From Vogesella sp. LIG4 (GTDB lineage: Bacteria > Pseudomonadota > Gammaproteobacteria > Burkholderiales > Chromobacteriaceae): a stretch of DNA of 64,000 nucleotides. The notes beneath the pieces were generated by a model that was not told the origin of the DNA, did no database searches, and saw nothing but the letters and a program-made list of their open reading frames with translations. Below are positions 26,805 through 37,233 of the stretch, one piece after another (the stretch's first letter is position 1; each line of letters starts with the position of its first letter). The DNA lies in assembly GCF_900090205.1 (NCBI RefSeq), contig NZ_LT607802.1, forward strand, positions 1,249,215-1,313,214. Reading direction: 5' to 3'. The translations under genes and the position numbers were made by a program.

Positions 26805-27569
26805 ATGCGCCTGTTTTTCCTGTTGAGCCTGATCCTGCTTGTGCCGGCGCCGCCGGCGGCCGCGGCTGAAACACTGCGGCTGGTGATCAGCGACCAGGCG
26901 GGCATGCCCTACCTGACCGATACGGACAAGGCGGACGGTGGCCTGCCCGGCCTGGCGGTGGAGCTGGTGCAGTTGGCTGCCCAGGCCTGCGATATCACAC
27001 TGAAGATAGACCGGTTGCCCAGCTTGCGTAGCCTGCAGGCGCTGCGCAACGGCACCGAGGACGCCATGCTGCTGTTGTCCTACAACCCGGAGCGCGCCGT
27101 CTACGCCCACTACCCGCTGCGTGACGGCCAGCCGGATGGGCGCTACCGGCTGGCCACGCTCAGCTACAGCTTCTTCGTGCAGCGCGGCAGCGGCATCAGC
27201 TGGGACGGCAAGCAGTTGCTGGGTTATGACGGCAAGGTGGGCACCGATCTTGGCTGGTCGGTGGTTCGGGATCTGGCGCAGCTGGGCATTCCGGTGGAAA
27301 ACGCGGTGGGGGTGGAAACCAATCTGGCCAAGCTGCGCAAGGGGCGCATCAGGGTGTATGCCGCGCAGAACATCCTGGTGGATACCTACCTGAAGAACAG
27401 CGACGATATCGTGGCGCTGTCGCCGCCCATCGCTACCCGTGATTATTTCCTGCCCTTCAACCGGCTGTACGCGCAGTACCACCCGCAGGTGGTGCACTGC
27501 CTGTGGCAGCAGATCGCCAGCCAGCGCGAGCCGCTGTACCGGCAGCGGGCCAGAGCCTACGGCCTGTAG
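26805..27569 (+). CDS. Orphan periplasmic binding protein (SBP_bac_3 fold)
   Basis: This 254-residue exported protein has a signal peptide (MRLFFLLSLILLVPAPPAAAA) and a transporter-substrate-binding fold like that of amino-acid receptors, with LRLVISDQAGMPYLTD at the start and GTDLGWSVVRDL as the hinge region. The usual ligand arginine in the first lobe is not obvious. No permease or ATPase is encoded nearby, so it is an orphan receptor, like two others in this window. GCGAGG precedes the ATG at 26805. Confidence 0.82.
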   Translation: MRLFFLLSLILLVPAPPAAAAETLRLVISDQAGMPYLTDTDKADGGLPGLAVELVQLAAQACDITLKIDRLPSLRSLQALRNGTEDAMLLLSYNPERAVYAHYPLRDGQPDGRYRLATLSYSFFVQRGSGISWDGKQLLGYDGKVGTDLGWSVVRDLAQLGIPVENAVGVETNLAKLRKGRIRVYAAQNILVDTYLKNSDDIVALSPPIATRDYFLPFNRLYAQYHPQVVHCLWQQIASQREPLYRQRARAYGL

Positions 27570-27587
27570 CCGCGGCGCCGGCCACAA

Positions 27588-27616
27588 GACAAAGCCACCG
27601 TAACGGTGGCTTTGTC
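27588..27616. terminator. Bidirectional terminator between binding protein and argH
   Basis: GACAAAGCCACCG and CGGTGGCTTTGTC form a 13-bp stem with a TAA loop between convergent genes. A motif copy (27623-27632) lies between it and the argH stop. Confidence 0.8.
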
Positions 27617-27635
27617 ATCAGGGTTGGCCGCAGGC

Positions 27636-29018
<1,383 letters not shown>

Positions 29019-29068
29019 GATGGATGTCCCAAAGTTGTAAGTGTGCGGCGACTATGGGCAAGGATTAT

Positions 29069-29095
29069 AGGTTGGCCGCACCGTGCGGCCAACCT
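29069..29095. repeat. Inverted pair of GTTGGCCGCA motifs, hairpin
   Basis: AGGTTGGCCGCA (29069-29080), loop CCG and TGCGGCCAACCT (29084-29095) form a perfect 12-bp stem. It lies just upstream of the argH start (51 bases), not at a gene end, so it is not simply a terminator of argH. Confidence 0.8.
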
Positions 29096-29148
29096 TGCTG
29101 TCGGATGCCTCGAGTTTGCTGGGCTGTTGCGCTGATGATGGTGGGTGT

Positions 29149-29620
29149 GGAATCCGCTGCGCGGATGCTATTTGAAGTCGCCGGTTCCGCCCGGCGTACG
29201 GGGAGGGGGGCGTGCCGCCGCCCCCCTCCACCCCCGCTCGCCCCTTATGGTCCGCGAAACCCCGTCAAAAACGGCACCCGCAAGGCGCGGCCGAACTCGC
29301 CGCGCGCTAACGTCGCGCGGCTCAGACAAAGCGGCCGCTTAAAACCTTGCGGATACCGTTTTTGCCGGCGCTCCCCGTGGGGCAGTTTGGGTGCTACACA
29401 ACGTTGGCCGCATGTCATGGTTGTGGGTTGATGCGGCCAACCCGCCCTACGAGGTTAGGCACACTAAGCGCCCACCAGGGCAACCTTCCAAAAAATAGAA
29501 CCGATGTGCCCCAATCCCGTTGGTGCGAGCCGGGGATTGTTAAGGGGGCTGCGGTGGCCCCCTTAACCTGTCCGCCGGGCGGAACCGGCGATTTCAAACA
29601 TCATCCGCGCAGCGGATACC
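29149..29620. mobile_element. Structured inverted-repeat element, possibly a non-autonomous mobile unit
   Basis: The 48-base ends (29149-29196 and 29573-29620) are inverted copies matching at 44 positions; each contains CCGCTGCGCGGAT and CGCCGGTTCCGCCCGGCG. Each arm is followed inward by a strong hairpin: GGGAGGGGGGCG/CGCCCCCCTCC on the left (about 29199-29229) and GTTAAGGGGGC/GCCCCCTTAAC on the right (about 29539-29567). The middle holds a facing pair of GTTGGCCGCA motifs. No transposase or other gene fits inside. No target-site duplication could be seen with certainty. It could be a MITE-like element, the remains of a larger element or a non-mobile structured locus. Confidence 0.5.
29403..29441. 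repeat. Inverted motif pair inside the structured element
   Basis: GTTGGCCGCA (29403-29412) and TGCGGCCAAC (29432-29441) face each other across 19 bases at the centre of the inverted-repeat element. Confidence 0.75.
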
Positions 29621-29691
29621 AAGCCGGTTTGGTTTGTGCAGGCGGCGGAAGGCCCACCTGCATCGGGCTTCTGCCTTACCGTGTACGGTCC

Positions 29692-29726
29692 AAAAAAATG
29701 CCGCCAACCTTGCGGTTGGGCGGCAT
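29692..29726 (-). terminator. Rho-independent terminator of ftsK
   Basis: ATGCCGCCAACC and GGTTGGGCGGCAT (one bulge, TTGC loop) are followed on the minus strand by seven Ts, 21 bases after the ftsK stop. Confidence 0.85.
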
Positions 29727-29746
29727 GTTTGCCTGGCGGGGCGGGC

Positions 29747-32671
29747 TCAGTAATCCCGCTGCGGTACCAGCACCGTGCGGTTGCCGTTGCTTTCCATCGC
29801 CGAAACGATGCCGGCGGCTTCCATGTCCTCGATCAGCCGTGCGGCGCGGTTGTAGCCGATGCGCAACTGGCGCTGCACCGAGGAGATCGATGCCTTGCGG
29901 GTGCGCAGCACGATTTCCACCGCCTCGTCGTACAGCGGGTCGGCCTCGCTGCCGGCGGCCGCCTTGCCCTTGGCTTCCAGCTGTTCCTCGTCGGCCACCG
30001 ATTCGCCGGTGAGCAGGCCTTCCACGTAGTCCGGCTCGCCCCACTGCTTCAGGTACTCCACCACTGCGTGCACTTCCTCGTCGGTCACGAAGGCGCCGTG
30101 TACGCGCTGCGGGTAGCCGGTGCCCGGCGGCAGGAACAGCATGTCGCCCTGGCCCAGCAGGCTTTCGGCGCCCATCTGGTCGAGGATGGTGCGGCTGTCG
30201 ATCTTGCTGGATACCTGGAACGCCACGCGGGTGGGGATGTTGGCCTTGATCAGGCCGGTGATCACGTCCACCGACGGCCGCTGGGTGGCCAGGATCAGGT
30301 GGATGCCGGCGGCGCGTGCCTTCTGCGCCAGGCGCGCGATCAGTTCCTCGATCTTCTTGCCGGCCACCATCATCAGGTCGGCGAACTCATCCACCACCAC
30401 TACGATGAAGGGCAGCGTGGTCAGTGGTTCCGGCGTTTCCGGCGTCAGCGTGAACGGGTTGGTCAGGCGCAGGCCGGCGGCTTCGGCGGCGCGCACCTTG
30501 TCGTTGTAGCCGGCGATGTTGCGCACGCCGAGGTGGCTCATCAGCCGGTAGCGCTTTTCCATCTCGCCCACGCACCAGTTCAGCGCGTTGGCGGCCAGCT
30601 TCATGTCGGTCACCACCGGTGCCAGCAGGTGCGGGATGTCGTTGTACACCGACAGCTCCAGCATCTTGGGGTCGATCATGATGAAGCGCACTTCGTCCGG
30701 CGTGGCCTTGAACAGCAGTGACAGGATCATGGCGTTGACGCCCACCGACTTGCCGGAGCCGGTGGTGCCGGCCACCAGCAGGTGCGGCGCCTTGGCCAGG
30801 TCCGTCACCACCGGCGCGCCGGTGATGTCCTGCCCCAGCGCCATGGTGAGCTTGGAGGCGGACTGGGTGAATACGTCGGCGCCGAAGATCTCCGACAGGC
30901 GGATCATCTGCCGCTGCGGGTTGGGCAGCTCCAGCCCCATGCAGGTCTTGCCGGGGATGGTTTCCACCACGCGGATGGAGGCCAGGCCCAGCGCGCGCGA
31001 CAGGTCCTTGCTGAGGTTCACCACCTGGCTGCCGCGCACGCCCACCGCCGGTTCCACCTCGTAGCGGGTGATCACCGGGCCGGCGTAGGCATCCACCACC
31101 GCCACTTTTACCTTGAATTCGGCGCAGCGCTCCTCGATCAGGATGCCGCGTTCGATCAGGTAGTCCTCGCTCTGCACCGCCTTGTGCGTCTCCGCCGGGC
31201 GCAGCAGCTCCAGCGACGGCAGCGTCACGTCGCCGTACACCACCGGGATGTGGCGCGGCGGCGGCATCAGCGGCAGTTGCTGCGGCGCGGCCTGCCAGCT
31301 GCTGTCGTGGCCAAGGTGCGCATCTTCGGTATCGTCTTCGGCATCGCCTTCATCCGGGGCTGCATCGTCGTCCAGCACCTGCCACACCAGGGGGCTGGCG
31401 GGGCGCAGTGCTGCCGCTGCCGGCTCGTCGTCGGGCGCAGCGGCGCTGTCGTCATCCAGCACATGCCAGACGATGTCGCCATTGGATGATGGCTGCTGCT
31501 GCCAGCTGCTCGGGCGCGGCGCGTCGTCCCACGGCGCTGCTTCTGCCGCAGGGTTGGCCGCAGGCAACGGCGCTGCCGGCGGAGTGGGCGCCGGTACTGC
31601 TGGCGGGGCGATTTCCTGCGGCTCACTCACCGGCTGGGCGGCATCCGCCGGGCTGCTGGCGGCCGGGACTTCCGCTGGCGCCGGCACGGCTGGCGGGCTG
31701 AAGCGGGCGGCCTGCGGCGTGGCCGGTTTGGCTGTCCAGTTGCCTTGCTGGCGCAGTTGCCACGGCGAGCGGGTGTCGATGCTGATGCTGGCGCCGGGCA
31801 GCGGGCTGGCTGGCAGCGGCTGGGCTGCCGCAATGCTGTCTGGCGTGCTTGCGGCCAACGTTGCCGGCGGCAGCTCGGCCTCGGCGGCCGTTTCGTTACT
31901 GCCATCCCACGCATCGTGCATGGCGGTGCTGTCGTCCTGCTCTGGCGCGGCCTCGCTGGCTGCGGTGTCGGCCGGCTGCTCGCGCTCCTTGTTGCCAAAG
32001 CGCGAGTTGGGGCCGAACAGTGCGCTGGCGGCACGTTCGCGCTCGTCCGGCGGCAGCGGGGTTTCGAAATGCGGCAGCGGGTCCGGCGGGTAGTAGGCGG
32101 CCAGGCTGGAAGGTGCCGGCTCGCTGGTGCCCAGCATGGCGTCCGGGGCGCGGTAGCGCTCGCCGTGCAGCTGCTGCAGGCTGGCGCGCACTTCTTCCGG
32201 CGCAATCAGCGGCAGGTCGCGCGACGGTTTGCCGCTGCGCGGCTGCGGCAGCTCGCGCGGGCTGCGGCGTTTCAGGTCGCGCTGCAGATTGTGCTGTACC
32301 TCCGCCAGCCCGATCACCGGCAGCGGCTCGGCGCTGGGCGGCGGGGCGACGTGCTTGTACTGCGGCAGTTGGCTCGGCAGCTCGCTGATGAGTTCCGGCG
32401 CGGGCGGCGGCGCCGGCTGCGGCTTGGGCTGCCGTGGCGGCAGGGTGATGATTTCCGGCTGCGGCGTGTCGGCAGCGGGTGTGGCTACCGGCGCCGGCGG
32501 CAACTCGTCCAGCACTTCGCTGACCAGGTTGCGGCGTGGCTTGGCGGTGGCGGGGGGCGCCGTGTCGTCGCTGGCGGCGGGCGCGGGCTCGTTCACGCCG
32601 TCGCCCTCCTCCATGCTCAGGGTGTCGCGCACACGCTGACCCAGCGTGTGCAGCATTTTGAACAGCTCCAT
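29747..32671 (-). CDS. ftsK: DNA translocase FtsK without N-terminal membrane domain
   Basis: The C-terminal half (about 490-974) is the complete FtsK motor. It has the alpha domain, the beta RecA-type domain with Walker A GTTGSGKS at about 632-640 and Walker [14 protein letters not shown], and the gamma winged helix ([40 protein letters not shown]). FtsK pumps DNA toward dif at division. The first 470 residues are Pro/Ala/Glu-rich and contain no membrane helix, unlike classical FtsK with four. Two-FtsK genomes of Neisseriales have such shorter forms, so another, membrane-bound FtsK may exist elsewhere. The first ATG is at 32671; a TTG at 32689 would add six residues. Motif copies lie at 31553 and 31850. 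Confidence 0.9.
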   Translation of the reverse strand: MELFKMLHTLGQRVRDTLSMEEGDGVNEPAPAASDDTAPPATAKPRRNLVSEVLDELPPAPVATPAADTPQPEIITLPPRQPKPQPAPPPAPELISELPSQLPQYKHVAPPPSAEPLPVIGLAEVQHNLQRDLKRRSPRELPQPRSGKPSRDLPLIAPEEVRASLQQLHGERYRAPDAMLGTSEPAPSSLAAYYPPDPLPHFETPLPPDERERAASALFGPNSRFGNKEREQPADTAASEAAPEQDDSTAMHDAWDGSNETAAEAELPPATLAASTPDSIAAAQPLPASPLPGASISIDTRSPWQLRQQGNWTAKPATPQAARFSPPAVPAPAEVPAASSPADAAQPVSEPQEIAPPAVPAPTPPAAPLPAANPAAEAAPWDDAPRPSSWQQQPSSNGDIVWHVLDDDSAAAPDDEPAAAALRPASPLVWQVLDDDAAPDEGDAEDDTEDAHLGHDSSWQAAPQQLPLMPPPRHIPVVYGDVTLPSLELLRPAETHKAVQSEDYLIERGILIEERCAEFKVKVAVVDAYAGPVITRYEVEPAVGVRGSQVVNLSKDLSRALGLASIRVVETIPGKTCMGLELPNPQRQMIRLSEIFGADVFTQSASKLTMALGQDITGAPVVTDLAKAPHLLVAGTTGSGKSVGVNAMILSLLFKATPDEVRFIMIDPKMLELSVYNDIPHLLAPVVTDMKLAANALNWCVGEMEKRYRLMSHLGVRNIAGYNDKVRAAEAAGLRLTNPFTLTPETPEPLTTLPFIVVVVDEFADLMMVAGKKIEELIARLAQKARAAGIHLILATQRPSVDVITGLIKANIPTRVAFQVSSKIDSRTILDQMGAESLLGQGDMLFLPPGTGYPQRVHGAFVTDEEVHAVVEYLKQWGEPDYVEGLLTGESVADEEQLEAKGKAAAGSEADPLYDEAVEIVLRTRKASISSVQRQLRIGYNRAARLIEDMEAAGIVSAMESNGNRTVLVPQRDY

Positions 32672-32690
32672 GCCTGTGTTCGCTTGCAAA

Positions 32691-32712
32691 ACAGGCCGCG
32701 CGGGCGGCCTGT
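32691..32712. terminator. Hairpin just upstream of ftsK
   Basis: ACAGGCCGC and GCGGCCTGT pair around GCGG. On the minus strand it is followed by TTTTGC, only 20 bases before the ftsK ATG. It looks like a terminator for upstream transcription or an attenuator for ftsK. Confidence 0.45.
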
Positions 32713-32786
32713 CGGGGTTGTCCGGGTTAGCCGGGGGCCGGGTGGAAAGATCGCGCTTTGAGTCTGCTTGCGATCTGCTGCGCCTT

Positions 32787-32800
32787 GGCGATACGGCGTT
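32787..32800 (+). repeat. Possible copy of a dispersed GCGATAC-type repeat
   Basis: GGCGATACGGCGTT is identical to the core of the repeat at 44268-44299 (minus strand) and close to that at 23737. The following bases (CGACTCGGAGATGCGCATTG) are not shared. Confidence 0.4.
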
Positions 32801-32896
32801 GAATTCGACTCGGAGATGCGCATTGACTTCATGTCACTGCGCGCCCCTCCGTTTTTGCCTTGCCTCACCTTGGTTCGCGAGATCGTAAATAGGTTC

Positions 32897-33085
32897 TCAG
32901 CGCAGCTTGTTCCAGCCGGCGATGGCCTCTTTCTTGTTGTCGGCCTGCGGGCCGATGGCACTGCAGTTACCCTGGCCGGCGTAGCGCGTGCATTGCACCC
33001 AGAAGCGACGCGAGCCTGCCTTGACCAGTTCGGCGGGCGAGCCGCACTTGAAGCAGGGTTGCGGGGTGGTGTTGCTGTCGCTCAT
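32897..33085 (-). CDS. Lar-like zinc-ribbon protein
   Basis: This 62-residue protein resembles the restriction-alleviation (Lar) family: CFKCGSPAELV, WVQCTRYAGQGNCSAIGPQA and the end KKEAIAGWNKLR, where two CxxC-type pairs should bind zinc. Lar proteins of phages weaken restriction of unmodified DNA; small chromosomal copies like this are common and their role is unknown. The ATG at 33085 begins MSDSNTT. The gene stands alone between ftsK and a chemoreceptor gene. Confidence 0.7.
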   Translation of the reverse strand: MSDSNTTPQPCFKCGSPAELVKAGSRRFWVQCTRYAGQGNCSAIGPQADNKKEAIAGWNKLR

Positions 33086-33201
33086 GGCGAGTCTCCAGGG
33101 TGGCAAGGCCCAGATGATACCGCAAAGCCGTGCCGGGGTTGGCGCGTGCCGGGCATGGCATCAAATTGTCACGCAGGCGGCGTACCCTTCGCCCTCCGGC
33201 T

Positions 33202-33228
33202 TGACGAGCCCGGTGGCGTGGCCGATAC
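33202..33228 (+). promoter_or_regulatory. Possible sigma-28 promoter of chemoreceptor gene
   Basis: GCCGATAC (33221-33228) matches seven of eight bases of the flagellar sigma-28 -10 box (GCCGATAA). Fifteen bases upstream the -35 element is only TGAC instead of TAAA. It lies 58 bases before the chemoreceptor start. Confidence 0.3.
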
Positions 33229-33285
33229 CGGAGACTACGGCGGCATGCGCCAGAAACAACAATTAGCCCCACGGAAACATCCCCC

Positions 33286-34896
33286 ATGAAACTCTCCACC
33301 CGTTTGCTGATCCTGATCGGCGCCAGCCTGATCGGGCTGTTGCTGCTGGGCGGCTTTGCCTTGCAGACCATCCGCAGCACGCTGATCCATGAAAAAGAAC
33401 TGCAGATCACCCAGCTGCTGAAAGTGGCCGAGCACGTGGTGGCCGAGGCAGCCAAGCAGGCCGAGGCCGGCAAGCTGTCCGAAGCCGATGCCAAGCAGCA
33501 GGCGCTGCGCACGCTGGGCCTGATCCGCAACGACGATGTGTATTTCTTCGCCCGCGACAGCGGCAGCGTGATGCTGCTGCACCCCAAGGCATCGCGCATC
33601 GGCAAGGTGGACGACGGCGGCAAGATGGCGGATGGCCGCACTTCGGTGCAGGTGTACGACGCGGCGTTGCAACAGCAGCACTACGGGCTGGTGTACGTGC
33701 CCGCGGCCCGGCCCGGCAGCAGCGAGGAGATCACCAAGCTCAACGGCGTGGTGCGGGTGCAGCCCTGGGGCTGGGTGATCGGCACCGGCTTCTTCGTCGA
33801 TGACATCGATACCGTGTTCTGGCGCGAGGCCAGCTTCATGCTGGTGCTGATCGTGCTGGGCGTGCTGCTGGTGGGCGTGCTGGCCCACTTCATGGCGCGC
33901 AGCATCCTGCGCTCGCTGGGGGGCGACCCGACCTATGCCGCGCAAGTGGTTGGCCGCATCGCCGAGGGCGACCTGACCCATGTCATCGAAGTGCGCGGGC
34001 CGGCGGACAGCGTGCTGGGCAGCATGCAGCAGATGCAGAGCGGGCTGGCGCGCATCATCGAGCAGATCCGCGACGGCAGCCACCGCATTGCCGATGCCGG
34101 CGAGGCGCTGAAGGGCCAGATGTCGCACCTGCGGTCGGTGTCGCACAATGCCAGCGAGTCCACCTCGTCGGCGGCGGCGGCCATCGAGCAGCTGTCGGTG
34201 AGCATCGACCACGTTACCGCCAGCGCGCGGGAAACCGAGCAGGATGCGCAGCGCACCGCCGAGGAAGCGGCCAGCGGCGCCGGGCTCACCGGCCAGGCCA
34301 TGGGCAGCATCCAGCAGATTTCCGGCCAGGTGGGCGAGGTGAACGGCCTGGTGGCGTCGCTGTCGGAGCGCACGCGCAATATCAGCGGTATTGCCGAAAC
34401 CATCCGCGAGATCGCCAACCAGACCAATCTGCTGGCGCTGAATGCGGCGATCGAGGCGGCGCGCGCCGGCGAGACCGGCCGCGGTTTCGCGGTGGTGGCG
34501 GACGAGGTACGCAAGCTGGCCGAGCGCACCGCGCTGGCCACCGACGAGATCGCCAGCATCGTGCAGGCGGTGGTGGCGGAAACCGGCAGCGTGTCCGAGC
34601 GGGTGCAGGCGATTGCGCCGTCGGTGGCGGGCGGCGTGGAGCAGGTGCAGGAGGCGTCGCAGGCGCTGGGCAGCATCAACGAGCGCGCGCATACCTCGCT
34701 GCAGCATATCCGAGCAGTGGCGCAGGCGATGTCGGAGCAGAGCAAGGCCGGCACCAGCATTGCCGGCAGTGTGGAACAGGTGGCGGCGGTGGTGGAGGAT
34801 GCGCTGTCCGCCGCCGACAGTGCCGTGGTGCAGGTGGAGGACATCTATGGCCGCGCCGAGGCGCTGCGCCTGGCGGTGAACCGCTTCCGCACCTGA
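33286..34896 (+). CDS. Methyl-accepting chemotaxis protein (sCache_2)
   Basis: This 536-residue chemoreceptor has TM1 (6-27), a single Cache_2 sensor (about 30-180, with [20 protein letters not shown] and [40 protein letters not shown]), TM2 (about 183-203), a HAMP domain and the methyl-accepting helices with [27 protein letters not shown] at the signalling tip. sCache_2 receptors often sense short organic acids. There is no CheR-binding pentapeptide. It is unlinked to che genes, like the receptor at 21647. A motif copy at 33949-33958 lies in the HAMP region. Confidence 0.95.
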   Translation: MKLSTRLLILIGASLIGLLLLGGFALQTIRSTLIHEKELQITQLLKVAEHVVAEAAKQAEAGKLSEADAKQQALRTLGLIRNDDVYFFARDSGSVMLLHPKASRIGKVDDGGKMADGRTSVQVYDAALQQQHYGLVYVPAARPGSSEEITKLNGVVRVQPWGWVIGTGFFVDDIDTVFWREASFMLVLIVLGVLLVGVLAHFMARSILRSLGGDPTYAAQVVGRIAEGDLTHVIEVRGPADSVLGSMQQMQSGLARIIEQIRDGSHRIADAGEALKGQMSHLRSVSHNASESTSSAAAAIEQLSVSIDHVTASARETEQDAQRTAEEAASGAGLTGQAMGSIQQISGQVGEVNGLVASLSERTRNISGIAETIREIANQTNLLALNAAIEAARAGETGRGFAVVADEVRKLAERTALATDEIASIVQAVVAETGSVSERVQAIAPSVAGGVEQVQEASQALGSINERAHTSLQHIRAVAQAMSEQSKAGTSIAGSVEQVAAVVEDALSAADSAVVQVEDIYGRAEALRLAVNRFRT

Positions 34897-34944
34897 CAGG
34901 GTTGGCCGCAAGGCCGCCTCCGGCAGGCTGCTGCCAACACACCC

Positions 34945-34966
34945 GCCCGGCGTTGCCGGGCTTTTT
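34945..34966 (+). terminator. Rho-independent terminator of chemoreceptor gene
   Basis: GCCCGGC and GCCGGGC around GTT are followed by five Ts, 48 bases after the stop. A motif copy (34901-34910) lies between the stop and the stem. Confidence 0.8.
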
Positions 34967-34977
34967 CACGCCCGCGC

Positions 34978-35481
34978 TCAGTCGGGGGCGGCCTCCTGCT
35001 CGCGCGCCAGCAGCCACAGCCGCAGGTCGAGTTCCAGCTGGTGGTAGTGCGGCTCCATGTGGCAGCACAGCTGGTAGAAGGCCTTGTCGTGGTCTTTGAC
35101 CTTGAGGTGGGCCAGCTCGTGCACCACGATCATGCGTAACAGCGGCGGCGGGGCATCGCGGAACAGCGTGGCGATGCGGATCTCGTTCTTGCTCTTGAGC
35201 TTGCCGCCCTGCACCCGCGACACGAAGGCGTTGCTGCCCAGCGTGCCCTTTACCGGGTGCAGCTTGTTGTCGTACTGCACGCGCGCCAGCGCCGGGGTGT
35301 TTTTCAGGTAGCGCTGCTTGAGCTCGCTGACGTAGTCGTACAGCGCGCGGTCGGTCTGGATGTCGTGGCGTTCCGGGTAGCGGCGGGCCAGCCAGCTGCC
35401 CAGCTGGCCGCTGTCCAGCAGGGCGGCCACCTGTTGCAGAATGGCTTCCGGGTAGCCGGCGAGGTATTTGATCTGGAGCAT
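34978..35481 (-). CDS. YgjP-like zinc metallopeptidase (M48/WLM clan)
   Basis: This 167-residue protein has the zinc motif HELAHLKVKDHDKAFYQLCCHMEP: HExxH, then a third ligand region. YgjP/DUF45 proteins have this HELAH...H pattern; their substrates are mostly unknown. No signal peptide is present, so it is cytoplasmic. Its stop lies 11 bases from the preceding plus-strand terminator, and the gene runs in the same direction as the GAF-GGDEF gene upstream, 27 bases away. Confidence 0.85.
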   Translation of the reverse strand: MLQIKYLAGYPEAILQQVAALLDSGQLGSWLARRYPERHDIQTDRALYDYVSELKQRYLKNTPALARVQYDNKLHPVKGTLGSNAFVSRVQGGKLKSKNEIRIATLFRDAPPPLLRMIVVHELAHLKVKDHDKAFYQLCCHMEPHYHQLELDLRLWLLAREQEAAPD

Positions 35482-35508
35482 GCGCGCATTGTAGCGCGCG
35501 GCAGGCGC

Positions 35509-37062
35509 TCAGGCTTCCGCCTGCAGGCAGCAGTTGCGCCCGGCGCGCTTGGCGGCGTACAGCGCCTGGTCGGCGCGGGCGAGCAGGATGTCGATATTGT
35601 CCTGCGGCGACTGCATGTCGGCCACGCCGATGCTGACGGTGAGCTGGATCAGCCGCTCGTGCCAGCTCAGCTCCAGCCGCGATATCGCCTCGCGCAGGCG
35701 GTTGGCCAGGCGCAGCGCGTTGGTGCTGTCTTCCTGCGGCAGCAGGATGCAGAACTCCTCGCCGCCCCAGCGCGCGATCTGGTCGGTGTCGCGCAGCTGC
35801 TGACGCAGGAGTTGCGCGATCTCGCACAGCACGTAGTCGCCGGCGGCATGGCCCAGGCCGTCGTTGATCAGCTTGAAGTGGTCCAGGTCCAGCATCAGCA
35901 CGCTGAAGCGGCTCTGGTAGCGCTGCAGCAGCTGCAGCGCCGTCTGGCAGCGCTCCAGGAAGGCGCGGCGGTTGGCCAGGCCGGTGAGCGGGTCGATGCT
36001 GGCCTGGCGCGCCAGTTCCGCCTCGGCCGCCTGGCGCGCCAGTTCCAGGTCGCGTACGTGCAGCAGCGAGCCTATGGTGTCGGCCAGGGTGGACAGCTGC
36101 GCCACCAGTTCGTGCTCGTAGCCGCCGGGGCGGTCGGCCAGCACCATCAGGCCTTTCACCGTGCCGTGGCAGAAGCAGGGAATCGCCAGCAGCGAGGTCA
36201 GCTCGGCCAGCCGGCTGTCGTCCTCGGCGAACAGCCGCGGCTGGTTGATCACCAGCGGCTCGCCGTCGCTCAGTGCCGACGCCAGGATGTGGTCGAAGCC
36301 ATACAACCGGTAGCTGCCCTCGTGCTTGTGCAGCAGCGGCAGCAGCCAGGCCATGGCGATGGGGTCGTTCTGCGCCAGGCCGAGGATGTCCAGGTACAGG
36401 TTGCCTTCCGGGTCCAGCTGACAGCTGGCGATGAAGCCGAGCTTGCTGCCGCTGCTTTCCAGCAAGGGTGAAAGAATGGTCTGGCTGGCCGGCTCCATAT
36501 TGCGGTCGAGCAGAAAGCCGGCCTGCGCCCGGTTGACGCTGAGCAGCCGTTCGCACTGCCGTTCCACCGCCTGCAGCGCCATGCGCCGGCGCAGCAGATC
36601 GCTGACGGTATCGGCCAGCAGTTGCAGCTGTTGTTGCTGCTCCTGGCCGAACTGCCGTGGCTGTTCATCCACTACGCACAGTGTTCCGATGACGTACTGC
36701 CCTTCCAGCCGCAGCGGCGCGCCGGCGTAGAAGCGCATGCCCTGCTCGGCTACCAGCGGGTTGTCGGCAAAGCGCTCGTCCTGCAGCGCGTCTTCCACCA
36801 CCAGCAGGCTGCCATCGGCGACCACGTGGCCGCAGAAGGAAACATCGCGCGGGGTTTCGCACAGCGTGGTGCCATGCCGTGCCTTGAACCACTGGCGATG
36901 GCTGTCCACCAGGCTGAGCATGGCGGTAGGCATGGCAAATACCGCGGCCGCCAGGGAAACGGCGCGGTCCAGATCCGCCTCCGGCGGGGTATCCAGCAAG
37001 GCGGCACGATGCAGTATGGCGAGTCTGGCCTGCTCGCCGGCAGGCATTGGGGGTGCTTGCAT
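35509..37062 (-). CDS. GAF-domain diguanylate cyclase
   Basis: This soluble protein of 517 residues has two GAF-type sensor domains (about 10-160, opening EADLDRAVSLAAAVF and containing SFCGHVV; and about 190-345) and a GGDEF domain with GGEEF at about 430. The inhibitory RxxD site (RDTD) precedes it by five residues, so it is predicted to be active and product-inhibited. The ATG at 37062 is preferred because CGGAG lies eight bases before it. The first GAF resembles those in light- or redox-type histidine kinases, but no chromophore cysteine could be assigned. Confidence 0.92.
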   Translation of the reverse strand: MQAPPMPAGEQARLAILHRAALLDTPPEADLDRAVSLAAAVFAMPTAMLSLVDSHRQWFKARHGTTLCETPRDVSFCGHVVADGSLLVVEDALQDERFADNPLVAEQGMRFYAGAPLRLEGQYVIGTLCVVDEQPRQFGQEQQQQLQLLADTVSDLLRRRMALQAVERQCERLLSVNRAQAGFLLDRNMEPASQTILSPLLESSGSKLGFIASCQLDPEGNLYLDILGLAQNDPIAMAWLLPLLHKHEGSYRLYGFDHILASALSDGEPLVINQPRLFAEDDSRLAELTSLLAIPCFCHGTVKGLMVLADRPGGYEHELVAQLSTLADTIGSLLHVRDLELARQAAEAELARQASIDPLTGLANRRAFLERCQTALQLLQRYQSRFSVLMLDLDHFKLINDGLGHAAGDYVLCEIAQLLRQQLRDTDQIARWGGEEFCILLPQEDSTNALRLANRLREAISRLELSWHERLIQLTVSIGVADMQSPQDNIDILLARADQALYAAKRAGRNCCLQAEA

Positions 37063-37184
37063 GCAAATTCTCCGGGTACCTTTCTCAGTGTAGGAAATCC
37101 CCGCGGAATCATGAAGCTGGCTGTATAAACAGCTGTGTGTGTTTTTATCGAACCTGTGGTGTGGCCAGGCTGGCCGGAAAAAGC

Positions 37185-37211
37185 ACAAGGCCCGGCATGG
37201 CCGGGCCTTGT
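37185..37211 (-). terminator. Terminator of the rRNA methyltransferase gene
   Basis: ACAAGGCCCGGC and GCCGGGCCTTGT form a 12-bp stem with loop ATG, followed on the minus strand by GC and five Ts. Confidence 0.8.
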
Positions 37212-37233
37212 CACGCGGTGGATGCGGCTACGC

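Larger units (their letters stand above)
29019..29746. other. Gene-free block between argH and ftsK
   Basis: These 728 bases hold no credible gene. Read from argH they contain an inverted motif pair (29069-29095), the 48-base left arm of an imperfect inverted repeat (29149-29196), two strong hairpins, a second inverted motif pair (29403-29441), the right arm (29573-29620) and the ftsK terminator (29692-29726). Base composition shifts within the block (GC-rich left half, AT-rich patches around 29490). Confidence 0.8.

Noticed and set aside
29024..30012. Open frames in the argH-ftsK gap (for example 29347-30012)
   Set aside because: They run through hairpins and into antisense of ftsK, lack ribosome sites and have Pro/Arg/Cys-rich products typical of noise.
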